Assembly (NCBI GenBank): GCA_021014325.1
Contig: CM037472.1
Location: 15,981,063-16,045,062, forward strand
Length of the DNA: 64,000 bases
Direction of reading: 5' to 3'
Source: Plazaster borealis
Lineage: Eukaryota; Echinodermata; Asteroidea; Forcipulatida; Labidiasteridae
This document shows, one piece after another, positions 1-14,076 of this stretch (within the stretch, counting starts at the first letter, position 1; every line of letters begins with the position of its first letter). Both the position numbers and the translations under genes were made by a program. The notes under the pieces are model-generated. The model had not been told where the DNA came from. It did not search any database and saw nothing but the letters and a program-made list of their open reading frames with translations.

Positions 1-129
1 CAAATATGGCATTTCAGACAGAAATATTTCTAGGGATGTTTTCTACTATCATCATCATTAGACCGTGTAAGTTTTATGTAAATCTGTGATCTTAAAGAAA
101 ATTTTAATTACCAGTTCTGTAACGTTCCT
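1..129 (+). mobile_element. TTAA-flanked MITE, truncated by window start
   Basis: The reverse complement of this segment matches 7428-7545. It ends at a TTAA (130-133) with the terminal word CTGTAACGTTCCT, as the element at 7.4-7.8 kb does. Only the right part is in the window. Confidence 0.6.
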
Positions 130-3100
130 TTAATTAGTGTTACCACAAACAAAACGACATATATGAAAAGCCAACTGTACATTTTGTTTACTGGGCACAT
201 TAACCAACCAATGGGACAATCTGATTAAAATTTGTATGTAAATGTTATAATTAAATGTTACATTATGAGAATGTTTTATTCGTTTTGAGAAATGAAATTA
301 CATGTTTTGAACCTTATAAAAGTACCGCATTAAAATTGTCTTCAAACACAAATTAGTGGTGCAATCAGGCGAAGTACCGGTAGGCATACAACTGCATACG
401 ATAGACACCACGGTGTATCTGATATAGATAGAGATATCATAGGAGAGAGCATCAAACATTATACTGGGTTTCTTAATTCACTTGAAGGTCCATGGAATTA
501 TGATCCCTCGATCTTTAGTCTGTATTCAAGCCACTCTTTTATAGTTTCGTTTTGGTACATTACGTTCGATGATGGAGATGAATATCCCATCAGCAACCGG
601 GGTTTCTTTAGGGAGCTGTCGCCAAGCTTATGGGTTTTTATTTCGTTATAGACCATCCGAGCTGGTTGTTATTGGCGTTGACTAACTCTTCTGAAATAAT
701 CTAACAATACTAATTATGCGGGACCTTATGTAAAGAGCTTCCAACATCACAGTCTACAACACAGGACCCTATAGAGTAAAAAGATATTATAGATTTGCTT
801 TGATGATTATAATGATTCGTAATAATTGCTGTAGGCTTTGAAAAAAGGTTGTGAGTGTCATATAACTAAAAACAGGCCCGTTTAGTTGACTCTGGTCATT
901 TTCATGCTAGCCTAAATAAACCAAAACAGCTTATAATTTCACAATGGTAAAGCTTCAACATTATACCCATGAGTTAAAGCATGGTTAGAGCTAGTGTCAA
1001 GGTGCGACTGTAGCATCATCCCTTTGCTGGACAGGTCATAGCTCTCTGCACCAAGCAAACAGAACGAAAATCGTCTTCACGATTAAAAGCTACCGTCTAC
1101 TCTCGGTAGCCTTCTGCAGTGATGTCACTAAACTCTAACCGTTTGACCGTCTCATTGAGAGGAGCATCCGGCATGCTCATTCCACTCGATCGGTTTGCAT
1201 TACGGAAAGCGTATAGCTTATGGAACAACTGCTTAGTATATCAATGTGTGCAATAGTAACATCACTGGAATTTGTCATTTGAAACGGTGAAACACAACGC
1301 TATAACAGTTAAACTAATAGCAAGCGGCCATTTTGATTTTCTTTCATGCAAGGAACTCACGCACCCAAGTTTAGGCTTAAAAAAGGGTAGTCGGGTACCT
1401 TGTAAAGTATACAACAGCAGTATACATCAGGTACTGCAGTAGCCTACCTGTTGTGTGTACAACGTATCGCATTGACCGATTTCCTTTGTATAGCGAAGCA
1501 AATTGCTATACAAAATGTATCAGTTGCTACTCAAAAATCACCATTTGATACTCAACATTAGCATTCAGTGTGCACAAAACAAGTTCAGTCTAAATATTTT
1601 GTTATGCAAAATTGCTGGACGAAATCGTTCCCTGTATTGGTCAGCCAGGGGACGCTCTCAGTTATTGTACCTTCAGGTCATACAGTGCAGTAGTAACAAG
1701 GAAGTGACCACAGGAGCGGCTACCGGTAATGTTCAATGGTTAATGTTCAGAGGCGTAACCAGACATTTTCATTTGGGTAGGCATGCGGGACAAAAACATA
1801 ATTGTGGGGGAGGGGGGGGGGCTATTAAATATGTCGAACCATTCGAACCATTCATTTATGCATTTTTTCGATCTCATGTGCAGCTCTTGACTGTGAGTGA
1901 TATCATATTTTCAACATTACAAGGTACGTCACTGGGTACGTCACTGGTTCCTGTAGAAATCGTTCTTAACCCACAATATTGTTTGGACTAAAACCTATAT
2001 TGTTTAAATAAAAGAGACTTTTCAGCAAAATTTTCCAGTAGGAGATCTCTTGCAAACATCAACAATCTGACACGGAGTCATTTCTCCCTGTGTTATGAAT
2101 GGTGTTATGAGCGGACACAATTCATAAGTTCTGCAGTCCCAGAATGGATTCAATTTATTTAGTAATAGGCCTCTATACGAAGTTTTTAGCGGACGTGTCA
2201 GTGGCAGTTCTTAGCGAGACTCAGAGGTTGTCTCGCTGCAATGTGGACCCCAACATAATGTTCATAGATACGAATAATTATTCAAGAACGCTGAGGGGCA
2301 CATGAGATGCAGGTGCAGGGAGTTATGATGTTCAGGCAGCTGCCGTTTCCATTACCAGTTGTCATGGTAAAGTTTATCTCTAAGAAGATAATGTTCGCAG
2401 AAATCGAAATCAAATACATTTTATCAGCGGGATCCACTTCCGGTATGCTATCAAACAGATTGTCGGTGTAAGATAACTTATTCCCCTCCCCCTCAATACC
2501 TTTTTTAATTAACATGAAGTACTGGTAATTAATAGGGCTGTTTGTCAGTATGGATACCTTGAAGACTTCCCATTTCGTTTTTAATACCCGCTCAAAGATT
2601 AACATTAATGACACACGGAAGTAAAGATCGAGCTATCGAACCGCCCCGTCATTTCGGAAGTTGCTCTTCACGTTGTAACTTTTAATTAAAATAATCCTCC
2701 ACCAAGAAAAGGTTTTTTGTCGTCTCAGTCAACTCCGGCAGGGAATAGACAAGTGTCACAGCAACCGAGTTAATTGCTTACTTGATGCATCGATCTTGCC
2801 ACGTCTTTCTGCTTAGAGCTTCAAAAAACAACAACCAAAAAAACACAGGAATAATTCTGTGCCTACCAGTGCTCTCGGGACGCCGCATTACCCTTTGTAG
2901 TGTGTTGTTTTAGGACGATGCAGTATAGGCCTCACGCCGGCAGATACTAATCGGTTAAATCCTGGTTCGGGGCTGACTCTCTATCTGCGTGATCGCAGCC
3001 TGCGGGAGACAGTGACAAGGACGGTCGGCCCGTAGGGGGCGCCACACCTTGATGTTGAGCCTGCGCACTGGTGGGACCTGTCACTTCCGTTTTCCCGCGT

Positions 3101-6100
3101 AAAAAGATCAAGAGGGTGGCGGGTTACTATAGAGAGCTAATAGTCGAAGAGAAAAACAGTAGACCTACTTTGAAAATTGAAGCGAGTGAATAATGACAAT
3201 TAACTACGGGATTTGATGTTCGTAAGTATTAACTTTCATTCAAGTTTTAGTACTAAGTTATTCATGGTAGCAAGCTATGTAATGTAGATTGATATTTTAT
3301 TCTTTGGTTGTTCGTTTTTGAGATTATTTGTTGTTGGCTCTATCGCGATTAGATAACGAGCCATAGAGTTCATTTTTTGATAAATGACGACTAGACGAAA
3401 ACAAACAAGGCCGGGTGTTATCAACGCTCATCCACGGCTGGCATTTTGTGTGTGGAGGGTTTTGTGTTTCTGATACCAACGGTTGCGTAACAATAACTAA
3501 TGTGAAAAGTATAGGTTTAAGTCCACAGGCATTATTTATTAAAGATATTTTTGGTACTAAAACAATAATAATGTATCATCTGTAACAAAATATAATGCTC
3601 TTGACGTTCACTATGGTACCTATTCTAGTACGTATAATGGTTCCGAAGAACGACAGCGTAATTTCGACACCAACATTACTTGTTAACGGAGTGTTTTCGT
3701 TTTGAAATCACTGACGGAGATTTGAAAATAACCCAGTCACAAGCTAGATCATGTCCCATGAATTCGTATTATCATGTTTGGAATGTGAGGCTTCGGGTGT
3801 GGTTGACAACTAATTCAATTGAATCCCACAGTTGTCAGGAAAAATTCTGAAGTTTTCTTGTGTGGAAGATCAAATTAAACCGGATATTCGTATCCCCTCC
3901 CCAAAGATTTGAACAACAGCACAATGCAGAGACTTTTTACCGTAGTGTTCTGTACTCCCCACCGAGGATAACAATTCAATATCCCAGGGGAGTGTCTTAA
4001 CTTTTGTCATATCGGAGGTCAAACAGATAATACAAGTATCACTTACTGTAAATGACATAAACTATTTATTAAAGTGGGAACTGAATTTTCTTTCCTGTGA
4101 TATTTTGAATTCGGTACAAAAAGAAAAGGAAAAGACAAAGTAGAAGGGGAACAAAAACCATAGACAAAGAAAAACCAAAAAACCAAAACCCAAACCTCGA
4201 TTATCTTAGGATTGCAATCATACACAGCTAGCACTGGGCGATTGTTGGTAACATAAAAAGGGGGAAAATTAAAACATTTTCTTTAAGAAATTTCCCTGTG
4301 GAGGTTGACACGACAAAATGTATTCTAGCACGAATTATTTTAAAATATCTCAGCTTTTATATCATTTATAATACTTATTGTTAGCCTAACATACGGCTAT
4401 TTTGTTGTATGTGTTTTTCAGTCAAAGTTATGCGTAGGTAAACGTATCATATTATTAATCATATACATATTAGTCAAAATATGTCATTGTTTGTAAATCT
4501 GGAATAAAAACGACGAAATTGTGATAATTATGCTTTTATTTCAGCTCATGCCACGCCAGAGAGTCGCACAATACGTATTACCACACGGTGTAACTTTCAC
4601 TTCAAAACCTGTCAGCATTATTCAATTTCCTTTTCTAGGTACGAAAGTGCATCTGTATACCAATAATGTTTCTCAGGGAATTTTGTATAGAGACAGACCT
4701 AGACATTTCTTTATAAACATACGTTACACACGTTACAGAATATGTTTGATATTAAAGGCTTATGAAGCACACGCACGTATCCACCAATGAGAGGTGCTCA
4801 AGGCGCTGGAACATAGAGAAGCACTATTTAAGACAGGTTTAGCAGTTTATGAATTATGAGACCCATTTATGTAGCACCTTTAAAGGGTTTACAAGGTGCT
4901 GCGGTGCACTCGGCAGCCAAATATTAGTACAACAATAATAGTACAATACACCAATTGAAATGCCTTGTTTGTGACATATGGATTGGTGTTGGTGGATGAC
5001 TTTTTAATCTCTTATTGCTTTCATTTTTTATTTTATAATAGTAATGACCAGGGCCCAATTTCGTAGAGTAGCTAAGCACAACAAAATTATGCTTACCAGA
5101 ATAAGGTTACCAGCCAAAATACCATGTCATTATACAACATTTCTGACTGGTATCCCGCTATTTTGTTTGCTAAGCGCAATATTATTGTTGGTAAAATTGT
5201 CTGCTTAATTACCCGGTAGCTCTATGAAATTTGGCTCGGTAGTAATTGGTGGCAAAACTGCCAATAAAGACAGCAACAGAGGGTTGTTGTTTTCTTGAAA
5301 AGACATCCGTGGCGCAATTATCAAGTTGTTATACTTGTAAGAACATTCTTAAAGTTTCTCAATTCCTCAGATATATTTCATGGTTTCCCAACCAGAAACT
5401 ACTCTTGATCACGACACCTGTTTGTGAATAAAAGTGCAAATAATCGTCAAATCCAGAAAAAGAAGGGAAAAAAGGCATATTGAAGGGAACATTGCAGGCG
5501 TGAAATTCACCGGTCCGGTTTGTTCGACTAATGAGTCCAGCAGGGATGGTGAACGTTATTACAAGACTGCTTTGATTATCGTCAAATTTGTCGCCAAGTG
5601 TTCCATCGATTTCACGCTGGTACACTGACGGTCCCATCCCCTCTATATAATTGCGCTTGGCATTTAGTTACAAATCATGTGAACAATATTTCCCCTAGGT
5701 ACCGTGCCTATAGTTACATTATAATACTTATGTTCGAACTAATGTTCGAACAAACAATATTCTCTTATATTATCATCTATATTTTCTGAAACTACATATA
5801 AAATTAATGTTTGGCAATGTATGATGAAGAATGATGAAACTACACAATTTAAGCTTTCCAAAAGATTTTCCTCTGAGAATAATCTATGAACAGTTTGGAG
5901 GCGAATTAAAACCGAATGTTGGCTACTCTCTTTGTCACAATTTCACCATATTCTAAATTACACTTGATCTTTCTAGACCAATCGGCAGCTGTTGACATAA
6001 TCACTGTGGACATCTTTTAGCTGAACAAATTTAATTTAAATCAGAAAACAAACTAATTTTTGCATCTAACCCTCGCAACCCCATTTTAAAGAGACACTTT

Positions 6101-6987
6101 GTATTTGCCATAATGGGCGATTCACACCATTTAATATTTGCTGGCCAATCAATTTCTATTCAAAAAACACATAACTACATACAAACACATAACTACATAC
6201 AAATGTTCAAATTCGTCTGAAAATTTGCTGGATTATTTCTGATTCTTTGAACTTGGGGACGTTGTTGATACGTAGACAGTCACAAGCCGATGGATAGCGA
6301 TGATAAAACCCACTTACGTATTCTCAAGATCCCAGGAGAGGACTTGTGAGGGAGTAGGAATAATTGATATGCCAAAAGAAAATTCACACATATTATATAT
6401 ATATTTATATATTTACTGAAATATCATGGCTCACAGGTCAACAATGCTATAGGTTTAGATCCGAGACGACTTTTTTTGTAACCGAAACTCTTTCAATCAT
6501 GACGAAATTCCGAAGCCGAATTAAATGTTGCATTCTTTGACATTTTCCCTTGCTCTTTTGTTATGGTAATTAAAGTAACAATGGCATTGTGATTAGAATA
6601 TTTTGTTTTAAATTTTACGTTCTTCAATCATAATATTTTATGGTGCCAGACTAAATTCTAAAGACTCAATTAACTTCAACAGTTTCCAATAAATTTCCAC
6701 CATAGCGGACACAAAAACCAGCGCAAGGTTTATATTTCGCTAACACAGTTGTCATTATTATGATACCATGGTCATAACCATCTCGTCAACGCAGCACCGA
6801 TCAAATAATAAACCAGCACTGTTTATGAAAAACTAGCAATAACATTGCCTTTAGATTAATCATTTCATATTAGGCACTTGGGGCCTGGTATAATTTACCA
6901 CGCCAAGTGGTATCTTTTCTGCGTCGTCTTCGTTCAAATTTACACACGATTGGCGATATTGATCTGTCTCTTGTTCATAACCGTTGT
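130..6987. other. Gene-free region, no coding sequence recognised
   Basis: AT-rich DNA with scattered short frames that show no protein-family signal. It contains the GC block at 2.9-3.2 kb noted separately and a G run at 1806-1821. Confidence 0.5.
3080..3221 (+). other. Possible 5' untranslated exon upstream of GPA2 copy 1
   Basis: A CpG- and GC-richer block (about 2880-3130) is followed by a near-perfect donor GTAAGTAT at 3222. It could be the promoter and leader exon of GPA2 copy 1, splicing to the acceptor at 8479. The start coordinate is arbitrary and the link is inference. Confidence 0.22.
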
Positions 6988-7300
6988 TATAGACTGTGAA
7001 AGTCTCGCGCATATCGAAAACGAGAAAACAACTCGAGACGAAGACTATATTTTTCTGTGAAATCAAATCTTCTTTTAAGATTATATTTATACGAATTCTT
7101 GACGATACAAATACCCATAGCAAGTTGTTATAAATAAATTTACAATTTTTGTATAATACAAATAATTTGTTCAAATTAACCTTGAAACAAAATATTTAAA
7201 CTTGGGACGAGGATGCTTATTGTTAGAAACCCCATTTGCAAATCACACCCGAATGTGTGCGTCTATGTTTAACAACATGACCATCAGTTGGGCAAAGTTA
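6988..7300 (-). repeat. Dispersed repeat, copy 1 (inverted relative to 37.9 kb)
   Basis: The reverse complement matches 37853-38166 over about 310 bp, with point differences and small indels. Both share the stretch CTCGTTTTCGATATGCGCGA. No coding potential is seen. Confidence 0.7.
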
Positions 7301-7427
7301 GAGATAAAGTATTATTCTAAAGTTTTCTTTGTTATTTTGTTGAATTGATTTTACTTTCATATTGTTAATTACTTAGTTTTACATTCCCAACAACATATAT
7401 AATTTTCAAAGCCATAAACTACGTTAC

Positions 7428-7783
7428 AGGAACGTCACAGAACTGGTAATTAAAATTTTCTTTAAGATCACAGATTTACACGGTCTAATGATGATGATAG
7501 TAGAAAAAATCCCTAGAAATATTTCTGTCTGAAATGTCATATTTGATGAGAAATAAATAAAACTAATTTCCGATTGGAGTTTATCGCTCATTAGCGTTTT
7601 ATTCATGCATTGTATAACACATGCAAATGTGGAATTGGTTTTTCACTATTTTCTCGTGACCCAGATGGCCAATCGATCTCAAACTTCTACAGGTTTGTCA
7701 GTTTATGTATATGGTGGATTATATAAAGTGCTTACACTGCCAGCAACTGTTTTGTTAGCAAAAAACAATTCTGTAATGTTCCT
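7428..7783. mobile_element. TTAA-flanked MITE
   Basis: Terminal inverted repeats run from AGGAACGTCACAGAACTGG to ACAATTCTGTAATGTTCCT, bounded by TTAC (decayed TTAA) on the left and TTAA on the right. The interior shares the phrase CTNCACAGGTTTGTCA with the 62.4 kb element. Non-autonomous; the TTAA target suggests piggyBac-type mobilisation (inference). Confidence 0.6.
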
Positions 7784-8705
7784 TTAAACTAAAATAATTG
7801 ACAAAACAAAATCCCGCCCACGTAAAACTCCATAATGGTTCGGACCACGAAATGATGTACAAAATTAAATGATTCAAGTTGTAACAGAATCACATCGTTG
7901 ATACCTTTTAAAATCTTTACGTCCCTCTCATTTATATCATTAAATTTGCACACTCCTCTCTATGTACATTTTTCTCTACAGTTCATGCGCTTGATGCATG
8001 TTTGCTTTGTCTTTTGTTCATACACAACCATTTTGTGTCGGTTTTATCTTTTTAATTCAATTGGAACTGTATTGTTTTAAGTAGATATGCATTCTTTTAA
8101 TACATTAAACAATAAAGTTTCAATTTAAGAGTCAAAACAGTATACCTAAATTGTTTCCCTGAAGAAAACCCCCCACGGTACGACATTTTATACAATTGAA
8201 TGAACGTATAATTGGTATCTTGCTAAATCCAAAGACGTGGTTGTATGGGCTGGATTAAATGCTAAAATTTAATCTACACTGATGATGTGGTGTACGGTTA
8301 TACACATCATCTTTTGTTTTTCGCTATAGTTCATTAACTGTGTATGGCTTTTCATAATGGGAAACTAAAACGATTTTGCATCCCGTCCTCTTTGAACTGA
8401 AGATGCTCCCAGCTACCCGTTACATCCCAATTTGCTGCTCGTGATGTTTGACATTTTGATTTGTAATCTCGCCCTACAGGTGCTCGGTGCTTTCACCGTC
8501 GCAGTTGATTCAATTCCACCCACCTGATACAGCGGGACTCACAGACACACACTGACTCTAGGGGGAGTTGACGAGGCGACAATCTATCACACACAGAAGA
8601 CTCGACCCGGACCATTGGACTCGTTCAAACCAGTCAGTCAGAGCATAAGTGTGGGGGAAAACAAACCAATTTCACCCACCTTTGCCGTTTAACTTGGTGG
8701 TTATT

Positions 8706-8823
8706 ATGACAATGAAAGTAAGCGTAACGTTTATATATGTCGCCTGTACGGCTGCATTGATGATCCTTGTGAGCTCGCCGGTGACGGGAGCGTGGGAACC
8801 GAAGGCCGGGTGCCACTTAGTGG
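8706..8823 (+). CDS. GPA2: GPA2 copy 1, coding exon 1 (signal peptide and first cysteine)
   Basis: Encodes residues 1-39 plus the first base of Gly40. It carries a hydrophobic leader and then GCHLV. It ends GTG G before a strong donor GTAAGTG at 8824, leaving phase 1. An acceptor-like TACAG at 8475-8479 suggests the exon includes about 226 nt of 5' UTR. A second GTAAGC word lies inside the signal-peptide codons at 8718 and could be a cryptic donor. Confidence 0.92.
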
Positions 8824-11800
8824 GTAAGTGAAGTCCGGAAAACTCATTGAAACACGTTTATAAAGATTGGATCACAAAATGACTGAAACCCAGCGAAAAG
8901 CAAAACACAAACCTCCTCCCCAAAGCCCGTAAATTCTTTTAACAAATAATAACACACAAAGAGATCGAAAAGTGCCCCACGGGTGTCTGAACATCCTTTC
9001 CGTCTTATTTGGGGTCCAAAACATGGGGCGGGGAATGCCCCTCTCTCCTTGACCCCGTCATAACTCAGGACCCGGCAAGTCAACGCCTATAAGTCGACAG
9101 TCTAATTTTTTCTTTTACAACTTCCATCCATCTTGATATTGGAGTAATTTGGGATGGAAAACAACACAGTATAGTAAGCATAAGCACGCTGTTTCAAAGT
9201 CTACAAAGTGTACTTTTAGTTGTTTTATGACATTACATCGTCTGCCTGGAAGAAGGGCGTACGGTATACCGACAACATCCGGAGAAAGGGCGTGAGCAAT
9301 TAATGTGCAAAATTGTGTTTCAAAAAAAATGAGTGTGAAAGTTTGATAGGTTTTCTGCCATTCATAAATAATCATTTTGCATGATGGGTATGGGAAAAGT
9401 TGTCTTTGGGATAATGCACCAAAAATGTAACACTAAAGTCGTTTTATTATTTTTTATGTCAGAAGCCATTTTATTGCTTTACGGACTACAGTTTTTTCTG
9501 TGCCTGGAAGAAGGGCACAGTGCCTCATGCTCTTATTCCACCGGTCACACGACGGTTGGGGAAATGACAAAAACCCACACATGTCTGTAAACATTAAGTT
9601 ATGGTGTTACTGAAATAAACACTGAAACGTATTCAATTTGTGCTTCGTTCATTCTTTTCTTGGAAGAAAGGCAACATACTTATGCCTCCTTAGTTCGCTA
9701 ACTCAGAAAGAGAACCTTATTCTTACATATTTTACAGAAGACTGATACACGACACACAGTCTGACGATAAACTGTCAAATTTGTGTTGTTTTCTTCTTAC
9801 CGTTGCTATTCCTTTAAGTTGATCCTTTACATGTTAAGTGTAAGGAGGCTGTCATGCAAGCTGTTAAATATATCCTACGGGAGCTTGTGATTTAATTGGG
9901 CTAGTTTGACAATAGTGTGACTGACTGCAATTACAAATTTGATCAAAATAAAAGCTTATGCCTCTCTGCGGGCCGAAGCGGCTAATCACAGAATTTTCTC
10001 AAACTGTATCTAGGAAACCGTATCTATGAATACTTAATACTGAGTCAAGAAAATTGACCTAAAAAAATGTGTTTGTCAGAGCATGTTTTGAGAGTTAAGT
10101 TTCAACAAATACTATATGGAAAACGCTTGCCACCAGTCCCACAGAAACTCCTGTGCGGTAAGTCGTCCCGAAAATTTAAGCTAATGATATGTAAAAGAAA
10201 ATTAAGGACGATCAAACGGTTTGTTTTGTGTAAATTGAACAGAGGCTTATGTTGCAATATGAATCACAACTTGAAAAATGACTATTTAGATTTGTAAAAT
10301 AATATTGAGCTATATTCTATCTCCGACAACACATATTTATAAGCCAATGTTCTGATTAAAATACTAATTTTTAAATTTAATCTTCTTTATTTGTACTAAA
10401 CAGTTTCGCTGTTCAAATGAAATATAGTAATCTGGACTGGCAATGAATATTACGCAACGAAGACATCATTGACAATTTATTCGCTGTAGGCGTTCCAGAT
10501 TTGAAGAAAATGCACAAATTCTTTTTAAGATATTAAATGTTCTTTTTTTTCACCGGCCAATTGTTCATTTTTTTATAAGGTATAGCATATATGCATCCCG
10601 TGAACACTAATAAGAACAAAATACAGAACAAAACATGCGTTCGTTATAAATAGGCCCAGTTTTTCTTTTACTGTGGCCGTGATGGGTTAAGTATTACATT
10701 GTGTGAAACCTTGAAATCTATAAAGTATTTGAAATAAATCAAAATGGATCAGCCTATTTTACCTTATAAAGTTTATTGATATACAAGATCATAACAAATC
10801 TCGCATTTGAGTAACTCTAATAGCCTACATTTAAAACATCTTAACGGCTTTAAAAGGCAATACTTCAAAACTAAAATGGCATAATTAAATCCACAGATAA
10901 GCAATTTAGAAGAATTAAACCTCGCAGTATTTATGTAAAGGCAATCTGAAAAAGAAGATCTCCATGATTTCCCCTGATATGGATATAGAGTTACACTTGG
11001 AATAATTGCAACATCTCATGGGATGGGAACTACAATCACCGGTTGATTCGTTCGCAGTTATTTTGTATTAATCCATGCATTTGGACTGAAGAGTGCATCT
11101 CTGGTCCATGAATAAAAACTCCGGTAATGTGGTAACCTTTTTCTTCTAAATCTTGGCAAAGTCTTTTTTACTTATTTGTAAAAAAGTAAAATTCTTCTAA
11201 CCAATTCCGTAAGAACTATAACCAAACTTGGTATAATGAACATTAAACACACTGCTGCGAACCTTGAGTGCACAATTTTAAACTTATATGCTATAAGGAC
11301 ATGTATCCAACTCGCAAAAGATGTTGAAAACACCGTTGTTTATGTTAATGTTAAGGTTAGCTACCTGCAAACGCAGAACGTTTCCATTATTGATATACGA
11401 ACAAGACATCTGCTTGTTGACATCAATCACCTTGTTAGAGTATCGCCTTAATTCATTCACATTTTACTGCTTTCGTTTGTAAAATAGAGGAATGAATTTT
11501 AATTTGTTTTATCTTGAACATGGATTAATGTCAGGGAGGCTGTGATTCATAATCGTCCGCATGATGCATCCAAGGCCTAAACATTTCAAAATGACTTTTA
11601 TTCATGTCATTTATTGATCACGATTGCTCTAGTTTGTACGCCAGTATGTGGCCAGTTTTTGTATATGTGTTTATTGTAAAAGTCTTATAATTTGTATAAC
11701 TCTGTTTGCTCGTCATTCAAATTTGTGTTGGCAGGTTTGTAAATTTCCGTCTACGGTGTTCGTAAATGTGTTTCAGTTTGTATTCATTAATGGTTCAGGC

Positions 11801-13749
11801 GATTTTAAGCATTTCTTTCAAGTTCACATACCAAATTGTTTTGACTTATCATATAAAAACCTTCACATTATTTTTTATAGTTTGAAGTAAATATGTACCT
11901 GCAATGCATCTATACATTCAAATTGAAGTCCGTATGAATACAGTATAGTTTAGGAAATTCTCTATATTATGATCAGTCTTCCCCATTCAGTCTTTACTTT
12001 GGTGACGTCACTTTACGTGAAACTGACGTAACACAGTGGCATCGCGTATATTCAAAAGAGCGTTACATTCGTGGTATTTTTATTTTGCATAATAAGGACA
12101 GACGTAAATGAATACCTTTGTTTATTGCGCCGTTATGTCAAGCACTCCGGATCGACTTCTGATGATTTCGCCGAGTCTATAAGCAGTAAATAACGACGAT
12201 GTGACCAAAGAGGCACCACTATGTAAATCAATCAATGACCTATGCTTTTACAGAATTGCTTTACTGCCAAACCGGTGGCAGATCAGTAATCTACTAAATT
12301 CAGTCGACAAGATCGACAGGGTTACAGATGGATTTGATCTGATTTGCAGCTAGCTGAACTTCCTAACCACTGGGAATATTATTTGCATAATGCTGAGCCT
12401 ACGGACAGTGCATCGCTGTTTTATCCTATATTTGTGAATTTGGGGGAGGGGTCGTCTTGTGTTTGTGGCCAGGGGAGAACAGATAATACCACGTTGACGT
12501 ACTTTTAAAACACGCGTGCAAAATGTACCGAATAGTTTCTCGAATTAAAATAAAAGGAGTATTCTGGTAATAATAATAATTTATTTTCCAGTGTGGAGAA
12601 AAGCGGAACAAAGCGCATGTTAAGCACATTTTAGGGTCAGGCTGAACGGGAAAGTGGCTGGAAAATGGTAATTTAACTCGGATTCTGTGTCGTTTTGATC
12701 AATTTGTGGGTAATTTTGACACCGTGATTCCGTGTCAAACTGACCCAGAGAAGGGTCGGGCTGACCCGGGAATTCTTTGAGTGTCTCAACCATTCATGTG
12801 CCTGCATTTATTTAAAGCTTTAAAAGGTGCAATTATTATTACCTCTACTCAAAAGCTTTGTCTCCAAAACGCAGCTTTACCGTGTCATGATTATATAGCC
12901 TAAATCTTGACGTAAATCGACACATGTTTGAAAAGACTTGCAAAATGAAAGATGCACTTGAAAATGAACTCGCCATTTTTCAATGCCTAAATCAATGGGA
13001 TTACATGGAACATTACGCATGCATCGCCCATTTTCCGTTAGTGGCGTCTCGATTGTCGCAAATTTCTGCCGCAATTTTTGCCCTATAGCCTACAGACTAA
13101 CACCACACTGTTTCGTATATTTAAAGGTTACAGAAAAGAAGTCAGGGTACCAGGGTGCCACATAGAATATGTGAAGATGAACGCCTGCAGAGGTTACTGT
13201 ATGACGTACTCCTTCCTATCCGATGAAGCAACACTTGAGAGAAGTGGAGGCACCCAACTATTTACGTCACACGGATCATGCTGCTCCATTACATCAACAC
13301 ATGACGTAAGTTTGCACAATGTGCCAGTAGAACTCAGCATGAGAACCCCGATCTCCAAGTTAAACAGTGGCAGGGTTTATCATAGAGCGCCCCCTTCCTT
13401 ATATCGTTGTTCAGAGGAACAGTTTTCAAACTGTCTTGGTTTTTATGTGGGAGAAATTATGCCACTTACTTATCAGCCAATTTGAGTTTGAACTAGCCTA
13501 CATCCATTTATACCAACAAATAATGTTATTACTTACACCGCCCACTTTCCGAGTAATGAAAATGTAATTCCACTGACAATTAAATCTGAGTAGCCAAACT
13601 GTATGAGTCTTTTAACTGAATGTCTGCTGTATTCGTTTGTTTTTCCGTCACAGGTTCACATCACACTACAATGCGAAAACAATCAAGTATATAAAGACAC
13701 CTTTAAGTCTGCAAAGACCTGTAGTTGCGCCCTCTGTAGCACGCAATGA
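8706..13749 (+). CDS. GPA2: Glycoprotein hormone alpha-2 (thyrostimulin alpha), copy 1; spliced, 3 coding exons
   Basis: Predicted secreted cystine-knot hormone subunit that pairs with GPB5 to form thyrostimulin, a ligand of LGR-type glycoprotein-hormone receptors (family knowledge). Joining 8706-8823, 13127-13305 and 13654-13749 gives 130 aa with consensus GT/AG at both introns (phase 1, then phase 0). Residues 1-28 look like a signal peptide ending VTG. The mature part has exactly ten cysteines (36, 50, 60, 64, 91, 92, 106, 122, 124, 127). It shows the family marks GCHLVG, PGCH, the cystine-ring motif CRGYC (C-X-G-X-C), the CC pair and the C-terminal CSCALC. ATG 8706 was chosen because no in-frame ATG lies upstream; ATG 8712 is an alternative. 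No N-X-S/T sequon. The gene converges on GPA2 copy 2. An AATAAA lies at 14071-14076. Identity is very secure; the 5' untranslated structure is not. Confidence 0.95.
12634..12786. mobile_element. GACCCGGGTC-rich palindromic element, degenerate copy
   Basis: Contains GGGTCAGGCTGA, AATTTTGACACCGTGATTCCG and CTGACCCGGGAATTCTTTGAGTGT, resembling one arm of the better copies at 36.6, 44.4 and 55.9 kb. It lies in intron 1 of GPA2 copy 1. Confidence 0.55.
13127..13305 (+). CDS. GPA2: GPA2 copy 1, coding exon 2 (knot core)
   Basis: Opens with GT after the acceptor TTTAAAG, completing Gly40. It encodes 59 further residues (41-99) containing PGCH, NACRGYC, the variable loop and the CC pair. It ends THD before donor GTAAGTT at 13306, phase 0. 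Its reading frame and cysteine spacing match exon 2 of copy 2, except for a loop two residues longer. Confidence 0.95.
13654..13749 (+). CDS. GPA2: GPA2 copy 1, coding exon 3 (C-terminal cysteines and stop)
   Basis: Follows a good polypyrimidine acceptor (TTTTTCCGTCACAG). It encodes 31 residues with the LQC cysteine and the terminal TCSCALC block, then TGA at 13747. The separating intron is only 348 bp. Confidence 0.94.
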   Translation, partial: VHITLQCENNQVYKDTFKSAKTCSCALCSTQ

Positions 13750-14070
13750 AAAAAACACCCTGGATTCGAACCACATTAAACAGCAACTGGAAACGAAAAG
13801 ACACACTATGTTCCCACAAGGTTCAATGCTTGGCCCACATAATTAAGATGAACAGTTTAATAGTCAACGGAATATGACACGGTTCAAAGCCTGTTAACAA
13901 CGAGCTTGACTAGCAATGCTCTTCGACGGTACCTAGCAGGTGCCTTTCTTTGTAATAGCTTCCTAGTCTTATCGTGTTTCTGTTCTGTATGGTGCGTTTG
14001 TGTGCAATTGTTACTAAGTTTTTACAAAGGTTACTGTTAAAAACAATCTTAGTATTTTGGCCTAAAAGCC

Positions 14071-14076
14071 AATAAA
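14071..14076 (+). terminator. Polyadenylation signal, probable for GPA2 copy 1
   Basis: AATAAA about 320 nt past the GPA2 copy 1 stop codon, the first canonical hexamer I see downstream. Confidence 0.45.

Noticed and set aside
1100..1240. 47-codon minus-strand frame with protein-like composition
   Set aside because: Too short and without convincing splice sites or homology.
1503..1991. 162 aa frame
   Set aside because: Contains a poly-Gly run from a G homopolymer and no recognisable family; no splice or promoter context.
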